Shown: positions 34,675 to 43,099, counted from the first letter of the stretch. The stretch is DNA of 64,000 bases from Streptomyces lichenis (GCF_023218175.1 NZ_JALPTH010000007.1:186001-250000); one strand, 5' to 3'. The notes: a model not told the origin generated them from the sequence alone. Numbers and translations are program-made.

Positions 34675-35220
34675 GTGACGGTTCACATGACGGCCTTACG
34701 GACCAGCGTCGGCGGTGGAGGGCGGACGACCGTCCCGGCCCTCGCGGACCCGGCGGGCGAACCCTCCGGCGGACTGCCGGACGACGCGGACCTCGGCTCC
34801 TTCGCCGCCTGCGCGCTGGAGGGCTGCCCGCGCAGCCCCGCCCGGGCGCGCCGGTTCACCGAGGCGACCCTGCGCGGCTGGTCGCTGCCCTCGGTCGGCC
34901 CGGACATGGCGCTGATCGTCAGCGAACTGGTCACCAACGCCGTACGGCACGGACTGGGCCACCCGGCGGGCGAACCGGCCGAGTACCCGGTCTGGCTGGG
35001 CCTGTTCCGTTATCCGGAGGCGGTGGTGTGCGCCGTCACCGACCCGAGCCCCGAGGCACCCCGCCCGCGCCGGGCCGGTGTCTCGGAGACCGGCGGCCGG
35101 GGCCTCGCCCTGGTCGGCGCGGTCAGCGACGACTGGTCCTGGGAGATCTCCCCGGTGCGGGGCAAGACCGTCTGGGCCAGCCTGTCGGTGCCCGGTCGGG
35201 CCGTACGCGCGGTCTTCTGA
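34675..35220 (+). CDS. RsbW/SpoIIAB-like ATP-binding (anti-sigma type) protein
   Basis: A 181-residue HATPase_c protein of the Streptomyces anti-sigma-like group. The N-box is IVSELVTNAVRHG and the G-box region GVSETGGRGLALVGAVSDDW; the C-terminal strand GKTVWASLSVPG closes the fold. About 40 residues before the domain are low complexity. The GTG at 34675 was chosen because AGGGGG lies nine bases upstream; an ATG four codons later is the alternative. Such ATPases bind or phosphorylate STAS proteins or sigma factors. Its neighbours (DUF397, XRE) are the usual ones for this subgroup. No sigma factor is encoded beside it. Confidence 0.87.
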   Translation: MTVHMTALRTSVGGGGRTTVPALADPAGEPSGGLPDDADLGSFAACALEGCPRSPARARRFTEATLRGWSLPSVGPDMALIVSELVTNAVRHGLGHPAGEPAEYPVWLGLFRYPEAVVCAVTDPSPEAPRPRRAGVSETGGRGLALVGAVSDDWSWEISPVRGKTVWASLSVPGRAVRAVF

Positions 35221-35226
35221 CCCGAA

Positions 35227-35259
35227 CGCGTCCCGCCTCCTCGGGGGAGGCGGGACGCG
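35227..35259 (+). terminator. Strong hairpin terminator after the ATPase gene
   Basis: A 14-bp perfect stem (cgcgtcccgcctcc at 35227-35240, complement at 35246-35259) with a five-base loop begins six bases after the stop codon. Confidence 0.85.
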
Positions 35260-35371
35260 GCCCGGCCGGCAGGAGCGGGGTCGGGGAAAGCGGCCGGCCG
35301 GCCCGCGGAGGCGCGTACGCCCCACGGACCGGCCGGATCGCGACGGCGGTCGTCTCCGCGACCGCCCCCGC

Positions 35372-35764
35372 TCAGTCCTCGACCGACGCGGCGAGGTTCT
35401 CGGAGATGACGTTCTCCAGCAGGTGCGACAGCGCGCTGTCGCCCTTGACGGCGGTGGAGTTCTCGGTGCAGGTCTGGTTCTGGGTGTCGTTGACCAGGTC
35501 CTGAATGCCGACGTTCACCAGACCCACGACGTTCTGGATGTCGGCCTGGGCCGGCACACCGAGGCAGAGCTTGTTCAGCGAGCCCTGGACCAGACCGATC
35601 TGCGGGCTCATGTATCCACCGGTGACGGTGTTGCCGTAGCTCTGCGTGGAGAAGTTGCCGTTCTGGGTGCTGATCTCGCCATCACCCACGGCCGCGGCCA
35701 TCGGGGCACCGGCGGCCAGGGCGGCGGCGGCGACACCGGCGGTGGCCAGAACCTTCTTGATCAT
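35372..35764 (-). CDS. Rodlin (RdlA/RdlB-like spore-surface protein)
   Basis: A 130-residue secreted protein. A Sec signal peptide (MIKKVLATAGVAAAALAAGA) leads to a mature part with FSTQSYGNT, GYMSPQIGLVQGSLNKLCLGVPAQA, the central VVGLVNVGIQDLVND and QTCTENSTAVKGDSALSHLLEN, all closely resembling RdlA and RdlB. Two cysteines are conserved. Rodlins line the surface of aerial hyphae and spores and align chaplin fibrils into the rodlet layer. S. coelicolor has two divergent copies; here a single full-length one is present, with a shortened relative at 54.3 kb. The last residues (AASVED) are acidic and differ from RdlA. Confidence 0.94.
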   Translation of the reverse strand: MIKKVLATAGVAAAALAAGAPMAAAVGDGEISTQNGNFSTQSYGNTVTGGYMSPQIGLVQGSLNKLCLGVPAQADIQNVVGLVNVGIQDLVNDTQNQTCTENSTAVKGDSALSHLLENVISENLAASVED

Positions 35765-35956
35765 GCTGCTTCCTTATCGTCGGTAGACCCGGAGCGTTCG
35801 GGTTCGCTTGCGTAACCGCGCTGCCCCGATCACGTAACGGTCCGGCGCCCGGCTGCCCGGGACTTCACCCGTTTGCCGCAACGGGCGGGGCCCGCCGGCC
35901 ACCGGAAGCGCCCCGGCCAGGCATACGGGGCGGGGGAGGCGGTCACACATGGGGGC

Positions 35957-36277
35957 ATGGACTCATCCGCAGACGCCGCCCCGGACGACCCCACCCCGGA
36001 GGAGGACCGGCAGACCGTCGAACGGCTCGTGCCGCTCTGGCTCGACGAGGCCGCCCGGCACGATCCGGCGGCCGCCGCCGACGCGCGCCGCCAGTGGGAG
36101 CGGCGCTCGCTCTCCGCCGAGGCCGCCCGAGAACTGGCCGACTGGGCGACCGCCCGGGTCACCGACACCGCCTTCAACGAGGACGAGGGGCCCTGGCGCG
36201 AGGGGCCCGCGCGGATCGGCGTGTCCGACAAGGCCGCCGTGCACCGGTGGCTGGCCGCCCGCGGGCGCGACGTCTGA
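35957..36277 (+). CDS. Conserved hypothetical protein, 106 residues
   Basis: I recognise no named domain. The protein is acidic and mostly helical: ADAAPDDPTPEEDRQTVERL, VPLWLDEAARHDPAAAADAR and LSAEAARELADWATARVTDT, ending in a charged HRWLAARGRDV. No signal peptide, cysteines or membrane segments. The ATG at 35957 begins after a G-rich stretch (ggggg) that could serve as a weak Shine-Dalgarno site. The protein could be a small helical regulator. Divergent from the rodlin gene across 192 bp. Confidence 0.65.
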   Translation: MDSSADAAPDDPTPEEDRQTVERLVPLWLDEAARHDPAAAADARRQWERRSLSAEAARELADWATARVTDTAFNEDEGPWREGPARIGVSDKAAVHRWLAARGRDV

Positions 36278-36376
36278 GGCGCCGCCCCCGCAGCCGCGGC
36301 CCGGTGCCGGACGCCGGTGACCCATCGTCTAGAGTGCGGTGCCGGTCGACGGCGCACCGGCGAGGGGGAGCGGGAT

Positions 36377-36853
36377 ATGAGCGCGCAACTGCGTGATGTG
36401 GCGGAGGACTTGGCGAAGGTCCTGTGGCGGGAGCACACCGTGTACCGGGAGCGCTCCGGGGGTGTGGTGATACGCGGCGAGCATGTGCGGCGCTGGATCA
36501 GCCTGGCGCCCACCGGAGGACGGGACGAGCTCCGGCTGCGCGCCGGGCGCATCCTGGCCGGCGGCACCACCGCCCCGGCCCGCTCCGAGGTGCTGATGCC
36601 CCGGTCCGCCTCTTCCGCCGAACTGGCCGCCGCCTGCCGCCGGTTGCTCGCCGAGACGGCCTCCGACCCCGGCCCGGCCACCCGCGCCGGACGGCCGGCG
36701 GCAGCGTCCGCCGGATCCCGCCGCCGCACCCGGCGGGAGCGTCGCCCCACCGCCCGCAGGTCCCGGCACACCGGCCTGAGCGCCGCGGTGGTGGTGCTCT
36801 GCGTCGCCGGGGTGGTGGCCTACGCGGTGTGGGGCGCCGCCGCCCCGTACTGA
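36377..36853 (+). CDS. Hypothetical protein with one C-terminal membrane helix
   Basis: A 158-residue protein. The N-terminal third (LRDVAEDLAKVLWREHTVYR ... GEHVRRWISLAPTGGRDELR) looks like a small folded cytosolic domain. A basic, disordered stretch (about 100-130, RRRTRRERRPTARRSRH) precedes a single membrane helix (about 134-152, LSAAVVVLCVAGVVAYAVWG) at the end. The topology is tail-anchored with a cytosolic N-terminus. The ATG follows GAGGGGGAG. I do not recognise the family, and the neighbours give no clear hint. Confidence 0.68.
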   Translation: MSAQLRDVAEDLAKVLWREHTVYRERSGGVVIRGEHVRRWISLAPTGGRDELRLRAGRILAGGTTAPARSEVLMPRSASSAELAAACRRLLAETASDPGPATRAGRPAAASAGSRRRTRRERRPTARRSRHTGLSAAVVVLCVAGVVAYAVWGAAAPY

Positions 36854-36965
36854 GCCGCCCGCAGCGGAGCCCGGCCGGCGAGCCATGGCGGCGGCCCGGC
36901 CGGCCGTGCTCCACTGGACGCAGGACGTGCCCGCCCCGGGGCGGGCACGGGCGAGGAGCGGGCCG

Positions 36966-37949
36966 ATGGGTGCCATACGCGGACGCGGACGGGCCGGCAC
37001 GGCGGCGGCCGGGGTGCTGTGCGCCGTACTCGCCGCGGGACTGACCGGATGCCCGGCCCCCGCCCCGGACCGCACCGCTCCCAGCGCCCCGGCCCGCGGG
37101 GTGTCACCGCTCACCGGGCTGCCCGCGCGCGAGGCCGCGCCGGTCCTGGCCGTCAAGATCGACAACGTCGGGCCGGCCCGGCCGCACACCGGGCTGGGCG
37201 CGGCCGACCTGGTCTACGCCGAGCAGGTCGAGGCCGGGCAGAGCCGGCTGCTCGCGGTGTTCTCCTCCCGGCTCCCGCCGCGGGTCGGCCCGGTGCGCAG
37301 CGCCCGGGAGGCCGACCTGGAGCTGCTGCGCCAGTTCGGCCGGCCGGCGCTCGCCTACTCCGGGGCGCAGAGCGCGCTGATCCCGCTGATCAAGGCCGCG
37401 CCGCTGTACCCGCTGCCGCCGGAGGCCGCCCCGGCCGCCTATCGGCGCGAACCGTCCCGGCCCGCGCCGCACAACCTCTATCTGCGGCCCCGGGCGGCCC
37501 TGGACGCCGCCCCGCGCGCCGAGCGGGCGCGGGACATCGGCTTCCGCTTCGGTGCGGCGCCGCCCGGCGGGAAGCGGGTCACCGAGCACACCGTCCGCTT
37601 CCCGGCCGCCCGGTTCACCTTCACCTGGTCGCCCGGCGAGCGCCGCTGGCGGGTGGCGATGGACGGCCGCCCCGCCCGTACCACCGACGGCGGGCCGCTG
37701 ACCGCGGCGACCGTCGTGGTGCAGGACACCGAGGTACGCCCCTCCCGCTTCCACGACCGCTGGGGCAGCGTCTCCCCGTACACCGAGACCACCGGCTCCG
37801 GTACGGCGCTGGTGCTGCGCGACGGCCGGAGCCACGAGGCCCGGTGGAGCCGCCCCGGGGCGGGCGGCGGCACCACCTTCACCACCCCGGAGGGGCGGCC
37901 GCTGTCCTTCGCCCCCGGGCCGGTGTGGATCGTGCTCGCCGCGCGATGA
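36966..37949 (+). CDS. DUF3048 lipoprotein
   Basis: A 327-residue lipoprotein. The signal segment TAAAGVLCAVLAAGLTGCPA contains the lipobox cysteine near residue 29. The DUF3048 domain follows: VSPLTGLPAREAAPVLAVKI, a KIDNVGPARPHTGLGAADLV segment, YAEQVEAGQSRLLAVFSSRL, VGPVRSAREADLELLRQF and a later GKRVTEHTVRFPAARFTFTW. DUF3048 proteins are common in Gram-positive bacteria (YerB type) and have no proven role, though they sit on the outer face of the membrane. The ATG follows GAGGAG at nine bases. Confidence 0.88.
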   Translation: MGAIRGRGRAGTAAAGVLCAVLAAGLTGCPAPAPDRTAPSAPARGVSPLTGLPAREAAPVLAVKIDNVGPARPHTGLGAADLVYAEQVEAGQSRLLAVFSSRLPPRVGPVRSAREADLELLRQFGRPALAYSGAQSALIPLIKAAPLYPLPPEAAPAAYRREPSRPAPHNLYLRPRAALDAAPRAERARDIGFRFGAAPPGGKRVTEHTVRFPAARFTFTWSPGERRWRVAMDGRPARTTDGGPLTAATVVVQDTEVRPSRFHDRWGSVSPYTETTGSGTALVLRDGRSHEARWSRPGAGGGTTFTTPEGRPLSFAPGPVWIVLAAR

Positions 37950-37973
37950 GCCGGGGGCCGGGGGCGCTCGCGG

Positions 37974-38861
37974 TCAGGCCGCGGTGCTCAGCCGGGCGAG
38001 CTGCTCCTCGCTCAGGGTGAGGAAAGGCGCCTGCGCGGAGTCGCGTACGCTCTCGGCCCGGCGCGCCCCGGGAATCGGGATCACACACGGCGACAGCGCC
38101 AGCATCCAGGCCAGGCAGACCCGCTGCGGGCTCGCCCCGACCTCCTCGGCCACCTCGTGGAACGCCCGGTGCTCCGAACCCAGCGCGGACGCCCCGCCGA
38201 TGCCGCCCAGCGGGCTCCACGGCAGGAAGGCCAGGCCCAGCTCCTCGCACAGCTCCAGCTCGGGCAGGCTGGAGCGGAACGCGGGGGAGAACTGGTTCTG
38301 CACCGCCACCAGCCGCTCGCCCAGGATGTCCCGGGCCAGCCGGATCTGCTCCGGGTCGGCGTTGGAGATCCCGGCGCCGCGGATCTTCCCCGCGTCGTAC
38401 AGCTCCTTCAGCGCGCCGAGGGTCTCCTCGTACGGCACCTCGGGGTCCGGCCGGTGGTGCTGGTACAGCCCGATCGCCTCCACGCCCAGCCGGCGCAGCG
38501 ACCCCTCCACCGCCTCGCGGAGATAGCCGGCCGAGCCGTCCAGGGCCCAGGTGCCGTCCGGGCGGGTGTGGCCGCCCTTGGTGGCGACCAGCACCGAGGA
38601 GGTGTCCCCGCCGTACTCCCGCAGCGCCCGGGCGATCAGGAGCTCGTTGTGGCCGGGGTCGGAGGTGTCGAGGTGGTAGGCGTCGGCGGTGTCGATCAGG
38701 GTGACGCCCGCGTCGAGCGCCGCGTGCACCGTGGCGACGGCCTGCCGCTCGTCGGGCCGGCCCTCCACGGAGAGCGGCATGGCGCCCAGTCCGACGGCGC
38801 CGATCCGGTCCTCTCCGATGCGGCGGGTGGGCAGGGCGGAGTGTGGGGATGTCTGAGTCAC
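37974..38861 (-). CDS. Aldo/keto reductase
   Basis: A 295-residue NADPH-dependent TIM-barrel reductase. The catalytic tetrad is visible: Asp and Tyr in LIDTADAYH, Lys in LVATKGG, and His in LYQHHRPD. Segments GAGISNADPEQIRLAR and WMLALSPCVIPIPGARR are typical of the family with the C-terminal NADPH pocket. It reduces an aldehyde or ketone of unknown identity. The GTG at 38859-38861 follows GAGGCTGGAG. The LysR gene lies 125 bp upstream on the same strand and may regulate it. Confidence 0.92.
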   Translation of the reverse strand: MTQTSPHSALPTRRIGEDRIGAVGLGAMPLSVEGRPDERQAVATVHAALDAGVTLIDTADAYHLDTSDPGHNELLIARALREYGGDTSSVLVATKGGHTRPDGTWALDGSAGYLREAVEGSLRRLGVEAIGLYQHHRPDPEVPYEETLGALKELYDAGKIRGAGISNADPEQIRLARDILGERLVAVQNQFSPAFRSSLPELELCEELGLAFLPWSPLGGIGGASALGSEHRAFHEVAEEVGASPQRVCLAWMLALSPCVIPIPGARRAESVRDSAQAPFLTLSEEQLARLSTAA

Positions 38862-38986
38862 CGCTCCAGCCTCGGTGCCGGGCGCGGTCCTGTCCAACAC
38901 GGAACGCTGATGGCGGCCATCGCCCGTGGCGATCGCCGCCCGCGGTGATCAGCGGCGGTGACCACTTCGCCGCCGGGCCGGGCGGT

Positions 38987-39880
38987 TCAGGCCGGGCCGT
39001 CGTCGCGGGCCGCGTCCAGCCGGGCGAGCAGCGCCCGGACCGCCGCGGACGCCCGCACCCCGTCCGGGCGGGCCACCGAGACCTCCCAGCAGGTGTCCCG
39101 GTCCAGCTCCCGCCGGACCAGCCCGCGCGCCTGGTCCTTGGCCGCCACGGACCGCGGCACCAGCGCCACCGCGTGCCCGCCGGCCACCACCTCCAGCAGC
39201 TTGTGCACATCGTCCAGCTGCATCGCGACGGTCCGCACCACCCCGGCCGCGGCGAACACCGCGTCCGCCGCCGCGCGCGCACCCCACTGCGGATGCAGGT
39301 CCACGAACGGCTCGCCCGCCAGCAGCGCCGGCGGCAGCGGCCGCGTACCGTCCGCCAGCCGGTGGCCCGGCGCGCACAGCAGCACCATCCGCTCCCGGGC
39401 CAGCGGCCGCAGCCGCACCCCCGCCGCGTCCCCGGGCCCGGCGGTGAACGCCACATCGAGCCGGCCCCGCCGCAGCCGCTCCAGCAGCACCGCCGAACCG
39501 GCCTGCTCCACCCGCACCTCCACCGAGGGGTGGCGCGCCCCGAAGGCGACCAGCAGGCCGAACGGGTCCGCCGCGCCCATGCACTGCTCGGTGCCCACCC
39601 GCAGGGTGCCGACCACCGCGTCCCGCACCGCCGCGACCGCCTCCCGGGCCGCCGCCGCGCCGGCCAGGGTGCGCCGCGCCTCCACCAGCAGCGCCCCGCC
39701 CGCGTCGGTCAGCCGCACCCCGCGCGCGGTGCGGCGGAAGAGCTCGGCGCCCAGGTCGCGTTCCAGCGCCCGCAGCGATGCCGAGAGCCCGGACTGCGCC
39801 AGACGCAGCCGGGCGGCGGCCCGGGTGACGTTTCCCTCCTCGGCGACCGCCACGAAATGTTCCAGATGCCGCAGCTCCAC
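38987..39880 (-). CDS. LysR-family transcriptional regulator
   Basis: A 297-residue regulator. The N-terminal winged helix-turn-helix starts ELRHLEHFVAVAEEGNVTRA with LRLAQSGLSASLRALERDLG as the recognition region and LFRRTARGVRLTDAG after it. The effector-binding domain (about 90-297) has a periplasmic-binding-like fold with RLRRGRLDVAFTAGP and HAVALVPRSVA. The GTG start follows a G-rich stretch. It lies upstream of the aldo/keto reductase on the same strand, so the usual divergent arrangement is absent; the target may be that gene or itself. Confidence 0.9.
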   Translation of the reverse strand: MELRHLEHFVAVAEEGNVTRAAARLRLAQSGLSASLRALERDLGAELFRRTARGVRLTDAGGALLVEARRTLAGAAAAREAVAAVRDAVVGTLRVGTEQCMGAADPFGLLVAFGARHPSVEVRVEQAGSAVLLERLRRGRLDVAFTAGPGDAAGVRLRPLARERMVLLCAPGHRLADGTRPLPPALLAGEPFVDLHPQWGARAAADAVFAAAGVVRTVAMQLDDVHKLLEVVAGGHAVALVPRSVAAKDQARGLVRRELDRDTCWEVSVARPDGVRASAAVRALLARLDAARDDGPA

Positions 39881-40200
39881 GCCCCCGAGTCTAAGGAAAC
39901 GCCCGCCGGGCCCGGGAAACGCCCAACGCCCCGAGGAGACGACGCCCGCCGGGCCCGGGAAACGCCCACCGGGCCTGGGAAACCCCCACCGGGTCCTGGG
40001 AAACCCTTACCGGGCCTGGGAAACACCCCGCCCGGCCCGGGCAACGCACGCGAGATCATGGGCAACGGCCCACCGGACCCGGAGCCCGGGGACCACCTCC
40101 CGGTCCCGCGATCCACCTCGCGGGCACGATCCGGCCGTCCCGCCCCGGGGAAACCGCCGAACCCCGCCCCCCGGTCCGCGCGCGGCGCTACCGTGCGGGC
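39881..40200. other. Spacer containing a short tandem repeat
   Basis: These 320 bp separate the divergent LysR and CxxC-protein genes. The middle is occupied by the repeat array listed separately. No gene-like frame is present. Confidence 0.5.
39907..40048. repeat. Tandem repeat, about 20-22 bp unit (cgggcctgggaaacccccac)
   Basis: Units at about 39950, 39971, 39991 and 40012 repeat a 20-22 base sequence around cgggcctgggaaacccccac, with a diverged copy near 39907 and a last partial one near 40031. The core ctgggaaac is invariant in the middle units. The same core occurs three times at 49684-49716. Unit size and absence of spacers exclude a CRISPR array. Confidence 0.8.
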
Positions 40201-40578
40201 ATGGACGACGGCATGGACGACGGTGTGCTCCCCGGGGACGGGCAGGACTGGCCCCTCCCGCCCGCCTGGATGTGGGGGTGCGAGGACTGCTTCCGGCTCT
40301 ACCGCGAGATGAAGCACCCGGCCGCGCGGGACCCGCTGCCCGGGGCCGCCGTACCGGCCGAGGGCGAGGCGCAGCTCCGCCTCGCCCGGCACATCGCCGC
40401 CGAGCACCGCGCCGAGCTCCCGGGGTACGCCGCCACCTGCCGGGTGTGCGTGGACCACCAGGCCCGTACCGCCCGCGACCGCGCCATGGGCCGCTCCACG
40501 CTCACCACCGAGCAGCTGGCCCGCGAGCACCGGGCGCGCCACGCCTTCGTCCCGGACAGCACCGTCCACCTCCCCTGA
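40201..40578 (+). CDS. Small CxxC/His protein, possible zinc-binding
   Basis: A 125-residue protein unknown to me. It has paired cysteines at 27/30 (WGCEDCFRLY) and 80/83 (ATCRVCVDHQ), with histidines at 64, 69 and 86 between and after them (RHIAAEHR). The two CxxC pairs flanking a helix look like a split zinc ribbon. The C-terminus is basic and helical. A DNA- or RNA-binding role is possible but not shown. The start repeats MDDGMDDG. The VOC gene begins two bases after its stop, so the two are co-translated. Confidence 0.75.
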   Translation: MDDGMDDGVLPGDGQDWPLPPAWMWGCEDCFRLYREMKHPAARDPLPGAAVPAEGEAQLRLARHIAAEHRAELPGYAATCRVCVDHQARTARDRAMGRSTLTTEQLAREHRARHAFVPDSTVHLP

Positions 40579-40579
40579 C

Positions 40580-40939
40580 ATGACCGGACCGCAGCCCTCC
40601 CCGCGCGAGGAGGCCATCCCGGTGCTGCACGTCCGCGACGCCGCCACCGCCGCCGCCTGGTACGCCCGGCTCGGCTTCGTACGGCAGTGGCAGCACCGTT
40701 TCGAGCCGGGTTTCCCGGTCTTCGCCGAAGTCGCCCGCGGGCCCGTCCGGTTGTTCCTCTCCGAGCACCTGGGCGACGCCCGCCCCGACACCCTGGTCTA
40801 TCTGCGGGTACGCGATGTGGACGCCGTCGCCGCGGAGTTCGGTGCCGAGCCGGTGGACGCGCCCTGGGCGCGGGAGGTCGAGCTGCGCGATCCGGACGGC
40901 AACCGGCTGCGCGTCGGCACCCCGCACCCGGAGGCGTGA
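40580..40939 (+). CDS. VOC-fold protein, bleomycin-resistance/glyoxalase-like
   Basis: A 119-residue member of the vicinal oxygen chelate superfamily close to bleomycin-binding proteins: AIPVLHVRDAATAAAWYARL, FVRQWQHRFEPGFPVFAEV, VRLFLSEHLGDARPDTLVYL and the final VELRDPDGNRLRVGTP. The metal ligands of true glyoxalases are only partly kept, as usual for the resistance-type, which bind the drug by dimer clefts. The ATG lies one base after the TGA of the CxxC gene. Self-protection or an enzymatic role remain open. Confidence 0.87.
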   Translation: MTGPQPSPREEAIPVLHVRDAATAAAWYARLGFVRQWQHRFEPGFPVFAEVARGPVRLFLSEHLGDARPDTLVYLRVRDVDAVAAEFGAEPVDAPWAREVELRDPDGNRLRVGTPHPEA

Positions 40940-41118
40940 CCCCGCGGCCCGGGGCTGGTGAGCGCGGCCGGCTCCCGAGTGGTCCGCCGCCCACCCCGGG
41001 CGTACCGTCGAACGGTGGCCTCCGCCACCGACACCACGGCGCCACCGACGCCGCGGAGGCCGGTCCGCCGCCCGGTGCGACGGGCCACCGCCGTCCCCCA
41101 GGCCTCGGGATCCCCGCC

Positions 41119-42666
41119 ATGACCACACCCGCGCCGGCCCCCGCCCCGCACACCAAGGCCTCGCGGCGGCCGGCCGGCAGCGGCATCGCGCTGCTGGTCA
41201 TCGCCGCCTGCCAGCTGATGGTGGTCCTCGACATCACCATCGTGAACATCGCCCTGCCGCACATCCAGCGGTCGCTGGACTTCTCCACCGCTAACCTGTC
41301 CTGGGTGGTCAACGCCTACACCCTCACCTTCGGCGGGCTGCTGCTGCTCGGCGGCCGGGCCGGAGACATCCTGGGCCGCCGGCGGGTGTTCACGGCCGGT
41401 GTGCTGCTCTTCGTCCTCGCCTCCCTGCTCGGCGGCCTGGCGCAGGACTCGGCACAACTGCTGGCCGCCCGCGCCCTCCAGGGCGTCGGCGGCGCCATCG
41501 CCTCACCCACCGCGCTGGCCCTGGTCAGCACCACCTTTCCGGAGGGGCCCGAACGCAACCGCGCCTTCGGGGTGTTCGCCGCGGTGTCGGCCGGCGGCGG
41601 CGCGATCGGGCTGCTGGCCGGCGGGATGCTCGTCGAATGGCTCGACTGGCGCTGGGTGTTCTTCGTCAACGTGCCCATCGGGCTGCTCGTCGTCTTCCTC
41701 ACCCCGCGCTACATCCGGGAGTCCGAGCGCCATCCGGGCAACTTCGACCTGGCCGGCGCGCTGACCGCCACCGGCGGCATGGTGCTGCTGGTCTACGGCT
41801 TCATCCGCGCCTCCCAGCACGGGTGGGGCGACTGGCTCACCGTGCTGTCCTTCGTGGCCGCGGTGGTGCTGCTCGGCGTCTTCGTGCTGATCGAACGCCG
41901 GTCCCGGCAGCCGATCACCCCGCTGCACATGTTCGCCGACCGCAACCGGGCGGGCACCTACGGCATGATGCTCAGCCTGGCCGCCGCCATGTTCGGCATG
42001 TTCTTCTTCCTCACCCTCTTCGTCCAGGACGTCATGGGCTTCACCCCGCTCGCCGCCGGGCTGGCGTTCCTGCCGGTCAGCGCTGTCATCGCGGTCGGCG
42101 CCGGCCTGGCGTCCCGGCTGCTGCCGCGCTTCGGGCCCAAACCGTTCATGATCACCGGCGCTCTGCTCGCGGCCGCGGGCCTCGCCTGGCTGACCCTGGT
42201 CGACGTGGACTCCACCTATGCCGGCAGCATCCTCGGCCCGATGCTGGTCTTCGGCTTCGGGATGGGCCTGCAGTTCGTCTCGCTGACCCTGATGGCGCTG
42301 TCCGACGTCGCCGTCCGGGAGTCCGGCGCCGCCTCCGGGCTGCTCAACGCCACCCAGCAGGTCGGCGGCTCGCTGGGGCTGTCCATCCTGGTCACCGTCT
42401 TCGGCACCGCCTCCGCCGACGAGGCCGCCCGGCAGATCCGGCAGTTCCTCACCGAGGCCACCCCCGCCGAACAGCTCCGCTTCCGGCTCACCGGGGCGCT
42501 GCCCAAACCGTACGCGGACGCCGTCCTCACCTCCGGCGTCTCCGCCGGGTTCATCGTGGCCGCCGCGCTGGCCGCGGTCGCCGCGGTGATCGCGCTCTTC
42601 GTCATCCAGGTCCGCCCCTCCGACATCGAGCGCCTCCAGGGCGGCGCCGGCCCCGCCGGACTGTGA
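41119..42666 (+). CDS. MFS drug:H+ antiporter, DHA2 (EmrB/QacA) family
   Basis: A 515-residue exporter with fourteen predicted helices. Motif D1 LVIAACQLMVVLDITIVNIA, the motif A GGRAGDILGRRRVF and motif C-like AVSAGGGAIGLLAGGMLVEW are all present. Such pumps export cationic dyes, antibiotics or the producer's own metabolites. No TetR or MarR regulator flanks it. The start is the ATG at 41119; no strong Shine-Dalgarno sequence is seen (only ggga). It follows the VOC gene by 179 bp, and both could contribute to drug resistance. Confidence 0.92.
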   Translation: MTTPAPAPAPHTKASRRPAGSGIALLVIAACQLMVVLDITIVNIALPHIQRSLDFSTANLSWVVNAYTLTFGGLLLLGGRAGDILGRRRVFTAGVLLFVLASLLGGLAQDSAQLLAARALQGVGGAIASPTALALVSTTFPEGPERNRAFGVFAAVSAGGGAIGLLAGGMLVEWLDWRWVFFVNVPIGLLVVFLTPRYIRESERHPGNFDLAGALTATGGMVLLVYGFIRASQHGWGDWLTVLSFVAAVVLLGVFVLIERRSRQPITPLHMFADRNRAGTYGMMLSLAAAMFGMFFFLTLFVQDVMGFTPLAAGLAFLPVSAVIAVGAGLASRLLPRFGPKPFMITGALLAAAGLAWLTLVDVDSTYAGSILGPMLVFGFGMGLQFVSLTLMALSDVAVRESGAASGLLNATQQVGGSLGLSILVTVFGTASADEAARQIRQFLTEATPAEQLRFRLTGALPKPYADAVLTSGVSAGFIVAAALAAVAAVIALFVIQVRPSDIERLQGGAGPAGL

Positions 42667-42727
42667 CCACCCGCCGCCGTCCGACAGCGGCCTTACCGGA
42701 CTCGGCGGCTTCCTGGACTCGGCTGCC

Positions 42728-43062
42728 ATGGACGACGCGACCTCCGACGACCTAGCGGAACCCGACCCGCTCAGCCGGCTCACCCTCGGCCGGTTGCGCC
42801 GCCGTACCAGCGTCACATGGCGCCGGAGCGGCTGCCCCGGGTCCGCTACCGCCCCACCCAGGGCACCTGTCCGGCTTGGCTGGACTGCCGGGCCCTCGGC
42901 CTGGGCGACGACCCGGCCGCGGTCTTCCTGGACCGCGGCCGGGTGGCGCTCAGCTCCGGCCCGGAGTTCGGCACCGGCGGCGCCGGGTACGCCCGGCTGA
43001 ATCCGGCCACCTCCCCGGAGCTGCTCACCGAGGCGGTCCGGCGGATGGCCGCCGCGCTCTGA
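42728..43062 (+). pseudogene. Remnant of a MalY/PatB-type aminotransferase (cystathionine beta-lyase), internally deleted
   Basis: Two pieces of one PLP-enzyme family are fused. The frame from 42728 reads [20 protein letters not shown], the N-terminal signature of actinobacterial PatB/MalY. A different frame from about 42817 to the TGA at 43060-43062 reads [20 protein letters not shown] and then [20 protein letters not shown], the C-terminal end. The whole middle, including the PLP lysine and about 280 residues, is missing, and the junction near 42820 changes frame. A full enzyme has about 390 residues. It cannot be active. A start inside (42817) could give an 81-residue fragment, but no ribosome-binding site supports it. 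Confidence 0.82.
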
Positions 43063-43099
43063 CCCCGGCCCGGCGGGCCCCGCCGAGCGGCCCGCGCCC

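Noticed and set aside
39907..40048. Possible CRISPR array
   Set aside because: Repeats are contiguous 20-22 bp units without unique spacers and there are no cas genes.
42817..43062. Independent 81-residue protein
   Set aside because: Its sequence is the C-terminal end of MalY/PatB enzymes and an N-terminal remnant precedes it in another frame, so a pseudogene explains it better.
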